Shown here: in pieces, positions 1 through 5,714 of the stretch
Position numbering within the stretch: the stretch's first letter is position 1
How the letters are laid out: each line of letters begins with the position of its first letter
Origin: an uncultured Porphyromonadaceae bacterium
GTDB taxonomy: Bacteria > Bacteroidota > Bacteroidia > Bacteroidales > Muribaculaceae
Direction: 5' to 3'
Assembly (NCBI GenBank): GCA_947176615.1
Contig: CAMWRO010000186.1
Span: 1-6,058, forward strand
Length of the DNA: 6,058 nt
Made by a program: the position numbers and the translations under genes
The notes under the pieces: model-generated
What the model was told of the DNA's origin: nothing
The model's input: only the letters and a program-made list of their open reading frames with translations
The model's database searches: none

Positions 1-32
1 TCCTGTGTTCCATTAACAATAATGCATAAAAT

Positions 33-67
33 AAAAAAAACTTCGCTCCCGCTTTTTTTTGCGTGGG
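33..67 (-). terminator. Possible terminator downstream of the CAT-like gene
   Basis: A run of eight A (33-40) and a run of eight T (53-60) flank a 12-base GC-rich segment. Read on the minus strand, this gives A8, a GC-rich middle, then T8, ending about 49 bases after the acetyltransferase stop codon. The A8 and T8 runs can pair with each other, and a short CGC/GCG stem with a bulge can form around the A8 run (51-53 with 61-63 region). The structure could work in both directions. The GC stem directly before the T run is weak, so the call rests mainly on the T tract and its position. Nothing else is seen in bases 1-32. Confidence 0.4.
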
Positions 68-88
68 GGCCGCTCTGTTTTTGGTAGC

Positions 89-712
89 TCAGGCTAATTT
101 CTGCTGCAATAGGCTGAAAAACGCCCCGACATGCTCACCGTCGATAAATCCGTGGTGAAACGATATTGCGACCGGCATTGTGCCTTCATCGCTCATTTTC
201 CCCACAACAATCAAGGGGTATGGATTCCCCTTGCTGCTGCGCAGTGTGAACTCGGCTCCTGTAAATGGAAGATACGGGACGGCACTGACGAGGACGAGGT
301 CATTCTCGGTCTGCGCGTCCTCGGTCGAATAGGCCGACGCATCCCCCGGATTGTCAATCATCTCCCGGGCCACGGCGATAAAGCCGTTAAGGTCGGGAAT
401 ATAAGGGAAACGCATGGTGACGAAACCCTCTCGACCCTTAACTTTTACGGGCGACAGCACCTCGATGCGGTCGTAAAGCACAATCCGCCCCTCGGGGTCC
501 ACGCGGTAACGCCATGCCTCGATTTCGTTTATCGCCGAAAGAATGGCATGGAGGTAGACAAGGAAAAACGACTTGTTTTCAGCCTTGGCGCGCCGATAGG
601 CCTCCCCGCATTTAACCGGACATGTAATCGATGCCATCGGATTGGCGAAATCGCTGAAAAACATCCAGTTTTCCCGCCGGTTCCATTTCTCAAAATCAAT
701 AATGGTTTTCAT
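89..712 (-). CDS. Chloramphenicol acetyltransferase-fold (CatA-like) acyltransferase
   Basis: This 207-residue protein belongs to the trimeric chloramphenicol acetyltransferase family, cytosolic enzymes that move an acetyl group from acetyl-CoA to a hydroxyl group. The active-site signature HHGFIDGEHVG is at residues 186-196. By family comparison, H187 is the catalytic base and D191 the structural Asp. Other family features are the N-terminal W..R.ENW.FF pattern (about residues 10-19) and the VPYLPFT segment (145-151), which sits where classical enzymes carry the S-x-x-PW-x-x-FT region. The length is slightly below the usual 210-220 residues. The ATG at 712 gives the expected MKTIIDFEKW start. 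It lies 75 bases after the nuclease gene on the same strand but has much higher G+C, so it probably belongs to the older chromosome. Many chromosomal Bacteroidales members have no shown role in drug resistance. The fold is clear; the acceptor substrate is unknown. Confidence 0.85.
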   Translation of the reverse strand: MKTIIDFEKWNRRENWMFFSDFANPMASITCPVKCGEAYRRAKAENKSFFLVYLHAILSAINEIEAWRYRVDPEGRIVLYDRIEVLSPVKVKGREGFVTMRFPYIPDLNGFIAVAREMIDNPGDASAYSTEDAQTENDLVLVSAVPYLPFTGAEFTLRSSKGNPYPLIVVGKMSDEGTMPVAISFHHGFIDGEHVGAFFSLLQQKLA

Positions 713-764
713 CGCTTTCTAATTTTTTGACAAGACACGCATTAAGTTTAAATATCAGTTGTGG

Positions 765-772
765 CAAATGTA
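765..772 (-). promoter_or_regulatory. Possible -7 element for the CAT-like gene
   Basis: Read on the minus strand, this is TACATTTG, which fits the Bacteroidota -7 consensus TAnnTTTG. It lies 53 bases before the ATG at 712. No TTTG is found at the expected -33 distance (about 792-796), so the match is only half complete. If real, it would let the acetyltransferase be transcribed independently of the DUF262 genes upstream. Confidence 0.3.
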
Positions 773-781
773 TGTGAAATT

Positions 782-803
782 CGCATGTTAGATTTTACAT
801 GCG
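782..803 (-). terminator. Stop-codon-overlapping hairpin at the end of the DUF262-DUF1524 gene
   Basis: There is a perfect 7-base inverted repeat: CGCATGT at 782-788 and ACATGCG at 797-803, with an 8-base loop. One arm contains part of the TAA stop (788-790) of the nuclease gene. Only AATTTC follows on the transcribed strand, without a real U tract, so it may be a weak terminator or an mRNA 3'-end hairpin rather than a strong stop signal. Confidence 0.3.
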
Positions 804-2665
804 TCTTTTAGGATTGTTATCATCTTTTCCTCATGTTCTTGGCACAGAATTTTAACCCAATTATCATTTGAACTGTGTTGTATGATTTCACCCATTATGC
901 GAAGTTTTAAACTGCCTCTCTTGATAATCTTAGCGTATGATTTCATTTTTGATTCTGGAGACAGATTGGAAAACTTGGAATTTACACTTCTTGAAATGAT
1001 ACATAAATTTCCGAAAGTGTCCTTATCTTCCCATGAATCAAAAGAACCATCAGATGGATTTTGTGGATACCAATGCTCCACAGAATTGCGAAATTCAAAT
1101 TCAAAATCATCATAAGCTGTTTTATCCAATTTCCATAGCAGGTAGTCTAAAAAGTTGAATACGATATGTGGTGTTTGTACTCCGAGCTTATACTCCTTTT
1201 TCGATAAGAAGTTTTCTTTAGTGGCTTCTGCGGCTATATTTTCAGCCTCGTTAATTAAATTAGGATATTCGCAGTTTTTAAATAGCCATAAAAGGAGTCT
1301 TGTAATCCAATGCATGACTTTGGGAGATGTATATGAAACACGAAGTGCAGATTGAATCATTAAACATTTTGTATTACGAGGCATATATGTCTTTTCCCAT
1401 TCATTATCGTATTTTAATTTCGTATTGACATAATAGGCCTTCTTTTGAGATTTTGGCCCGGATGTGAAAAGTTCTTTAAGGCTCCATTCTCCGTCGTTAT
1501 CTTCACTTGTGTATTCTCGCTTTATTATAAACTTGTCAAAAAGATAACGTGTCTGTAATAAGTGAATGATAAACATTCGGGCAAAAGTGGCCTTATCGTC
1601 TTTTATAGGTTTGTTGTCCCTTATTCCGTGGTTTATCACGTTCTCAAAATCTGCAATCAATTTTTTATCGTCAAGCAATTCTCCAAATGGTCTTTTTAAT
1701 GAGACGTTATTTAGTTTGACAAAAATTCTAAGAGCATGAAGTAAAAAATAAGGGAAGTCTATAATGCTTTCAAAGCGCACATGTGTGTCCTCATCAAGAA
1801 CACTGTCGAAATTACTCACTTTAAATTTCGGAGTGATGATTTCAGCAATTGTTGCAGAATTTTCTGATTCTACCATTTGATTTAAGCATGTACCATAATC
1901 TTTCCAATCGTTAGACGGACAATCGTTCCATTCGCTTCCGAAAATGGTCTTTCTTTCAGTTGGTGTAAAATGCATTTGGACATAGCCGGTCATATCGTTA
2001 CACGCATTCCAAATCCTTGAAAAGAATTCTTGTTCGATTGGATTGAGATGTTTCATTAGACGCGCTTTTAGAACGTCATGTTGTTCCAGTTGTTCACCAC
2101 GGGTATTCATTATCTCGAAATACCGATTTAGGTCAGTGTTATCAGGAACTTCTATCCTGTATAGTACAACCTGTTGTAGGCGATTCACAAAATCATCCAT
2201 GTCTAACTCTTTGTCGCTTGTAAATTTATGACAAATTGCTTTTATCCCATTATAAATAGATGGTTCGATTTTATCTTCGTAATCAGAGTAAACATTGTCA
2301 GATAGCACATTTTGAATGTTGAAAAGAGTATAGTTTGAGTTTTTACGACAGTCAAAAGAAAGTGTATGTGAAACTTCTCCTTCCAAAATTCCTTCGTAGA
2401 CTAAATATTGTAATAAAAGGTACAATGTGGTGAGACGTTGTTGTCCATCAACTACTTCGTATGTTTCGGATTTGTTTTTTGTTTTGGAAACAATGAGGGA
2501 ACCTATATAGTAGTTTCCTGAATCGCCAATATCATTAATATCGTCGATTAATTGTACGATTTCTTTATCCTCCCATGCATATGCGCGCTGATAACGTGGG
2601 ATTATATAATGAGCACCCTTGTCAAAAATCGTGCTTTCATCCAATATTCTTAATTCTTCGACCAT
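788..2665 (-). CDS. DUF262-DUF1524 (GmrSD-like) HNH nuclease, candidate anti-phage effector
   Basis: This 625-residue protein has the two-domain layout of GmrSD, BrxU and SspE type restriction proteins. The N-terminal DUF262 (ParB/Srx-like) part shows IIPRYQRAYAW (21-31), the YYIGSLIV strand (52-59), the nucleotide-binding DGQQRLTT (73-80), and the family segment EIMNTRGEQLEQHDVLKARL (184-203). The C-terminal DUF1524 His-Me/HNH part shows SVEHWYPQNP (528-537), with H531 the likely catalytic His, followed by FGNLCIISRSVN (551-562) and SN (566-567). The middle (about 210-500) is helical-looking and unrecognised. In this family, DUF262 senses modified DNA and hydrolyses NTP, and DUF1524 cuts. 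The ATG lies 1 base after the stop of the preceding DUF262 gene, which implies co-expression and coupled translation; AAACGGG upstream is only a weak ribosome site. The domains look intact. The target modification is not visible. Low G+C compared with neighbours suggests transfer. Confidence 0.88.
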   Translation of the reverse strand: MVEELRILDESTIFDKGAHYIIPRYQRAYAWEDKEIVQLIDDINDIGDSGNYYIGSLIVSKTKNKSETYEVVDGQQRLTTLYLLLQYLVYEGILEGEVSHTLSFDCRKNSNYTLFNIQNVLSDNVYSDYEDKIEPSIYNGIKAICHKFTSDKELDMDDFVNRLQQVVLYRIEVPDNTDLNRYFEIMNTRGEQLEQHDVLKARLMKHLNPIEQEFFSRIWNACNDMTGYVQMHFTPTERKTIFGSEWNDCPSNDWKDYGTCLNQMVESENSATIAEIITPKFKVSNFDSVLDEDTHVRFESIIDFPYFLLHALRIFVKLNNVSLKRPFGELLDDKKLIADFENVINHGIRDNKPIKDDKATFARMFIIHLLQTRYLFDKFIIKREYTSEDNDGEWSLKELFTSGPKSQKKAYYVNTKLKYDNEWEKTYMPRNTKCLMIQSALRVSYTSPKVMHWITRLLLWLFKNCEYPNLINEAENIAAEATKENFLSKKEYKLGVQTPHIVFNFLDYLLWKLDKTAYDDFEFEFRNSVEHWYPQNPSDGSFDSWEDKDTFGNLCIISRSVNSKFSNLSPESKMKSYAKIIKRGSLKLRIMGEIIQHSSNDNWVKILCQEHEEKMITILKDACKI

Positions 2666-2666
2666 A

Positions 2667-3983
2667 TTAATACCCGTTTAATTGTAGCAATTGTTCATAT
2701 AACGTATTCCATTTTTCGGTGGCAGCTTGGTTTTCTGCCCTCATATTAAGTTTCATACCCGATATTTCAGTATGTTTACGGGCATAGCTTATCATTGATA
2801 TGACAGCCTTTGCATTACTATATCTGTCGTTATCCCCCAATCCGATTGCGTATCGGTTAATGGTGTCAAAACCCAAGTGAAGCATGTCTACTCTAACCAT
2901 CATTGCCCAAGTAAAGAGTTTCTTTATGGCCATAACGTCGAAATTATTAAAACGGTCATAGTAACAAAGCAAGGCACAGAAAAATAGATTCCGAGCATGG
3001 TTAAGACCTTTGTTTCCTGATGATTTGTAGATTTCGTCCAGTTCCTCCGGAGTATTGACCTCTTTTCCATTTGTTAGAATTAATTTTATTTCATTGAAGT
3101 CCGGATTTGTAATAATTTCGTCTTTGATGTTATGTAGCATAACCATATAATGCTCAACCATTTCAAAAAAAGCTCCCCCTGTAATGAATGGTTCGGTTAG
3201 TAAAAAGTATGGCATTGCTTTATTGGCTCTGCGGGCATAGGTATAATTCGAGTCTTCACTAATTCCTTTATAGATATCTATTTCTGCAGAGGTAAAATTT
3301 CCGCATTTCTGACATTTTGCCCAATTCCATAACGGGAATAGATATCTATCAAACAATTCTCGAATTGCTTTTGGATTTTTTGATTCCCATTTTACGACGG
3401 CATTTTGCATCTCATACTTGTCATGAATTTCTCGGAGATGATAGGCTTTAAGTAAATCGTGTGGGTATAGTGCGCGTCCTCGGGTGTTTTGAGAATCGAA
3501 CAATTGAAATGCTTCGTCAATTCTCATTACCGTAATAACGACAACTTCCAAAATATTTTTCATTGCTTTATTGAAAGCGTTTCTTACATGTCCATCAATA
3601 ACAGAAAACCATTCGTGAATTGTTTTATAGTTGTCATGTATATTTTTTTGTGTTACTTTATTTGAGAATTGTGTATTTAATAAATTGCACTTAAAATGAG
3701 GTTCCAGACATAGTTTTAATAGAAGTAAAGATATTATACGTTGTTGCCCATCAACAATTTCATATTCGTCCTTATTGTTTCTATAAAGTATGACTGACCC
3801 TATGCGATATTTGAAATTTGTATACTTATAGCTTTCTTCAATACTTTTTTGTATGTCAATGATAAGGTCGGTTATATTTTTGTCAGTCCATTTATATGGA
3901 CGTTGATAATTCGGAATAATAAGATTTGTTCTTAATAGCTTATCAATCGACCATATATGTGGCATATTTTTTCTTAAATTCAT
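2667..3983 (-). CDS. Stand-alone DUF262 protein (GmrS-like), partner of the downstream nuclease
   Basis: This 438-residue protein has the DUF262 signatures IIPNYQRPYKW (22-32), YRIGSVILYR (59-68), DGQQRIIS (78-85) and the SQNTRGRALYPHDLLKAYH segment (164-182). This is the same set, in the same order, as in the next gene. No DUF1524 motif (EHxxPQ followed by GNL...N..SN) appears in its C-terminal half, so it seems to have the sensor/NTPase half without the nuclease. A single CQKC (224-227) is present, but no second cysteine pair is obvious, so a zinc site is doubtful. The C-terminal 200 residues are unrecognised. It is the first gene of the two-gene unit. The first ATG (3983) was chosen; Met7 (3965) is an alternative that would keep the whole domain. 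No good promoter was found upstream; AACATTTG at 4035-4042 on the minus strand is an imperfect -7 candidate. Expected role: sensing or regulation for the nuclease, by inference. Confidence 0.82.
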   Translation of the reverse strand: MNLRKNMPHIWSIDKLLRTNLIIPNYQRPYKWTDKNITDLIIDIQKSIEESYKYTNFKYRIGSVILYRNNKDEYEIVDGQQRIISLLLLKLCLEPHFKCNLLNTQFSNKVTQKNIHDNYKTIHEWFSVIDGHVRNAFNKAMKNILEVVVITVMRIDEAFQLFDSQNTRGRALYPHDLLKAYHLREIHDKYEMQNAVVKWESKNPKAIRELFDRYLFPLWNWAKCQKCGNFTSAEIDIYKGISEDSNYTYARRANKAMPYFLLTEPFITGGAFFEMVEHYMVMLHNIKDEIITNPDFNEIKLILTNGKEVNTPEELDEIYKSSGNKGLNHARNLFFCALLCYYDRFNNFDVMAIKKLFTWAMMVRVDMLHLGFDTINRYAIGLGDNDRYSNAKAVISMISYARKHTEISGMKLNMRAENQAATEKWNTLYEQLLQLNGY

Positions 3984-4241
3984 TGTGACGATTGTTGAAA
4001 AAGAAAATTAATTATTTATATCATTGTTTATAGACAAATGTTATTCAACAAATAACCATGAGTAATAAGCAAATATTATCATTATTAAATTCAGATTATG
4101 ATAAGGTATGGTTTATATACACATCTCTTACTAAAACTGTTTTCATGGTCGGATTTTGTTATATCTCAGGATTAGATATAAGACTTTTCTCTATTACAAA
4201 ATTCGACTCATGAAAACGTTTTTTTGTTCAAATACCTCTTT
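3984..4241. other. AT-rich intergenic gap between the DUF262 pair and the DUF4230 operon
   Basis: This stretch has no confident gene. It separates the 5' end of the DUF262 unit from the 3' end of the DUF4230 operon and should hold the promoter of the former and the terminator of the latter. I see no convincing TTTG/TAnnTTTG pair toward the DUF262 genes and no GC-rich hairpin with a T tract for the operon. A 10-base palindrome, AAAACGTTTT, is at 4213-4222. One plus-strand open frame at 4058-4213 is listed separately. Confidence 0.6.
4058..4213 (+). CDS. Possible 51-residue small ORF, unrecognised
   Basis: An ATG-to-TGA frame of 51 residues runs divergently from the DUF262 unit and toward the end of the DUF4230 operon. 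The predicted peptide begins MSNKQILSLLNSDYDKVWF and has a hydrophobic stretch, TVFMVGFCYISGL (27-39), that is shorter than a normal membrane helix. No family was recognised. A weak Bacteroidota-like promoter can be drawn: TTG at 3995-3997 and TATCATTG at 4019-4026, one mismatch from TAnnTTTG, with a 21-base spacer. No Shine-Dalgarno site is seen. In DNA this AT-rich, a 51-codon frame can arise by chance, and it may equally be a decayed gene end. Low confidence. Confidence 0.2.
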   Translation: MSNKQILSLLNSDYDKVWFIYTSLTKTVFMVGFCYISGLDIRLFSITKFDS

Positions 4242-4820
4242 TTATTTAGGATAGCCTGCGGGGGATGGGTCGGTTACGGTGACTCGTTTGCCGGTCATTG
4301 CGCTAAGCATGGAGGTGAGATTCTCGACTGCCTCGGCACGGGCGCGTTTCACATATCCTTTTGCATAAATCTTTTTGCGGAAATTGTCGCGTACCTTTGA
4401 CTTGATGGCGTTTTCCTGTGCCGTTGTGAGATTGGGACTGTCGAAAAAGTCATCGGTCCACTGGTCGATTATGACATAGGAGTTAGGCTCTGTCGACTCA
4501 TAGATTTCGACGATTTCAGGCGGCAGTGTGACTTTGATGACGCTGTCGCCGATTTCTTCCATCGTCAGATTGTCAAGGTCAAAGGATATGCTGCCGTTGA
4601 CTGTCTGACGTGCAAAAATGTGGCGCGGGCCCACGCTCCCCTTGACGGGAACGTCCTCGGTAATGTCGACAGTGCATAATTGTGCCATCGCCCTGACATC
4701 CTTGATTTCGGCTTTGTGCATGGTGACACGGGATACTTCGGGCGACATCTGCCACCACACAACCACTCCGGCGATGGCGATAACGATGACAAAAATTATA
4801 ATCAGGCGTATTGTTTTCAT
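4242..4820 (-). CDS. Membrane-anchored DUF4230 family protein
   Basis: This 192-residue protein has one N-terminal membrane segment (about residues 4-23) preceded by a short basic end (MKTIR). This fits an inner-membrane anchor with the rest in the periplasm. The body fits DUF4230, a Bacteroidota-rich family of unknown function: an early segment around HKAEIKDVRAMAQLCTVDI (35-53), a strand pattern ending in DSVIKVTLPPEIVEIYES (92-109), and a charged helical C-terminal part (about 133-175). No catalytic residues can be named. Its ATG overlaps the stop of the lipoprotein gene by four bases (ATGA, 4817-4820), so the two are almost certainly co-translated. The two proteins share the same order of segments and appear to be diverged paralogues. 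The TAA stop at 4242-4244 leads into an AT-rich gap. Family assignment is fairly sure; role unknown. Confidence 0.75.
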   Translation of the reverse strand: MKTIRLIIIFVIVIAIAGVVVWWQMSPEVSRVTMHKAEIKDVRAMAQLCTVDITEDVPVKGSVGPRHIFARQTVNGSISFDLDNLTMEEIGDSVIKVTLPPEIVEIYESTEPNSYVIIDQWTDDFFDSPNLTTAQENAIKSKVRDNFRKKIYAKGYVKRARAEAVENLTSMLSAMTGKRVTVTDPSPAGYPK

Positions 4821-5431
4821 GATTCCTTAAATTTTACGATTACATTATAGCCGTCGCGCGCGGCAAGTGAGCTGAAGTAAGTATTGGCTTTTCCGCGGGC
4901 TTGCAGTGAGAGTTTGTCACGGAATACGGGATTCTGTTCCACCTCGGTTTTCAGCGCGGTGTTCATCTGTTCCTTAATTTTGGCCCGTTCCTCGGCATCG
5001 ATTTCAGAGCGCAGTCCCGTCACGCGGTAATGGTCTTCGCGTATTTCGGCATCGCGGCCGACATATTCGGTTTGAATTGCCGGAAGGGTCAGGGTGATGG
5101 TCTTGGACGATTCGTCGACCGTCACGTCGGTCGGCTGGAGGTTGGTAAGGTCGATAAACGCGCGCATGTATGTGTCGTAGGAATAGGCCGCCTTTCGGTT
5201 GCCTATTTTCATCGCGTCACCGATTGCGGCCACTGACTGTTTAAGACCCTTGGCCTCGGAAAGAGACAGGTCGTCGATTGTCGCCATCTTGGAGATGGTC
5301 ATTTGAGCGAGGACGAGCTTGTTGACCGATTTTACTTCGGAGTAAAACGTGTTCTGCATCGAGTCACCGGTATTACATCCCGAAAAAAACGCTATGGCCA
5401 ACATTGCCGTGCCGATAGATTTTAATTTCAT
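4817..5431 (-). CDS. DUF4230 family lipoprotein
   Basis: This 204-residue predicted lipoprotein starts at the ATG at 5431. The N-terminus is MKLKSIGTAMLAIAFFSGC, a signal peptide with C19 as the lipidated cysteine. FSGC is a slightly unusual lipobox, with Phe rather than Leu at -3. The frame stays open upstream to an ATG at 5545, but that start would bury the signal peptide 38 residues inside and place the promoter within the gene, so 5431 is preferred. The mature part resembles DUF4230: KSVNKLVLAQMTISKMATI (34-52), TITLTLPAIQTEYVG (111-125), and a charged C-terminal helix (about 143-190). There is no classic acidic surface-export signal directly after C19, so the location (periplasmic or surface side) is open. 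It is the first gene of an operon with the membrane-anchored paralogue through an ATGA overlap. The function of the family is unknown. Confidence 0.78.
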   Translation of the reverse strand: MKLKSIGTAMLAIAFFSGCNTGDSMQNTFYSEVKSVNKLVLAQMTISKMATIDDLSLSEAKGLKQSVAAIGDAMKIGNRKAAYSYDTYMRAFIDLTNLQPTDVTVDESSKTITLTLPAIQTEYVGRDAEIREDHYRVTGLRSEIDAEERAKIKEQMNTALKTEVEQNPVFRDKLSLQARGKANTYFSSLAARDGYNVIVKFKES

Positions 5432-5459
5432 GACAATAATATTGAATTTGTTGTGAATA

Positions 5460-5491
5460 CAAAAATAACCAATAAAAGCCACATCGGCAAA
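5460..5491 (-). promoter_or_regulatory. Bacteroidota-type promoter of the DUF4230 operon
   Basis: Read on the minus strand, a -33 TTTG (5488-5491) and a -7 TATTTTTG (5460-5467, matching TAnnTTTG) are separated by 20 bases, close to the known Bacteroides spacing. Transcription would start near 5453, giving a leader of roughly 20-25 bases before the ATG at 5431. This supports the short form of the lipoprotein. Confidence 0.6.
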
Positions 5492-5566
5492 ACTGTCTAA
5501 GAATATACGACACAATAGTCGGGTTTGGAATAAAAACCGGCGCAATTATAAGACGTTATTTGCATC

Positions 5567-5632
5567 AACATTTTGCCGTTTCGTGCAAAAATGCCGTAAA
5601 ACATTTTGCCGTTTCGTACATCGATGCTGATT
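5567..5632. repeat. Two 33-base imperfect tandem repeats upstream of the DUF4230 promoter
   Basis: The 18-mer AACATTTTGCCGTTTCGT occurs exactly twice, at 5567-5584 and 5600-5617, with a period of 33 bases. The remaining 15 bases of each unit agree at 8 positions. Nested inverted repeats are present: TTTTGC/GCAAAA around CGTTTCGT in copy 1, and AAAATG (5588-5593)/CATTTT (5602-5607) across the junction. The block lies 76 or more bases upstream of the -33 element of the DUF4230 operon and 66 bases beyond the end of the Ig-like gene, so it could be a regulator-binding region, part of a 3' end, or a remnant of an interspersed repeat. Confidence 0.75.
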
Positions 5633-5692
5633 TTTAGTAGATTAGCTTTAATTAACGACAGAAGTATTTTTAGGCTCGATTATAAGGTCTGC

Positions 5693-5714
5693 AACCGTTA
5701 TCTACTTAGCGGTT
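5693..5714. other. Small inverted repeat around the Ig-like gene stop codon
   Basis: AACCG (5693-5697) and CGGTT (5710-5714) form a 5-base stem with a 12-base loop that contains the TAA stop of the Ig-like gene. On the plus strand it is followed by TTGTTAT. It is too weak and T-poor to call a terminator for the minus-strand gene. Confidence 0.2.

Noticed and set aside
131..730. 199-residue plus-strand open frame opposite the CAT-like gene
   Set aside because: It is antisense to a gene with clear family motifs and has a Cys/His/Arg-rich, unrecognisable product; a shadow frame in GC-rich DNA.
882..2231. Plus-strand frames at 882-1115, 1155-1355 and 2043-2231
   Set aside because: All are antisense within the DUF262-DUF1524 gene, short and unrecognised.
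4565..4830. Minus-strand frame 4565-4792 and plus-strand frame 4618-4830 within the membrane-anchored DUF4230 gene
   Set aside because: Both overlap a gene with a membrane segment and family pattern, and their products have no recognisable features.
5030..5236. 68-residue plus-strand frame
   Set aside because: Antisense shadow inside the DUF4230 lipoprotein gene.
5432..5545. 38-residue N-terminal extension of the DUF4230 lipoprotein (ATG at 5545)
   Set aside because: It would bury the signal peptide and lipobox and would contain the promoter; the ATG at 5431 fits far better.
5567..5617. Possible CRISPR array from the repeated 18-mer
   Set aside because: Only two copies, an 18-base repeat with a 15-base partly conserved spacer, and no cas genes; too short and too similar for a CRISPR array.
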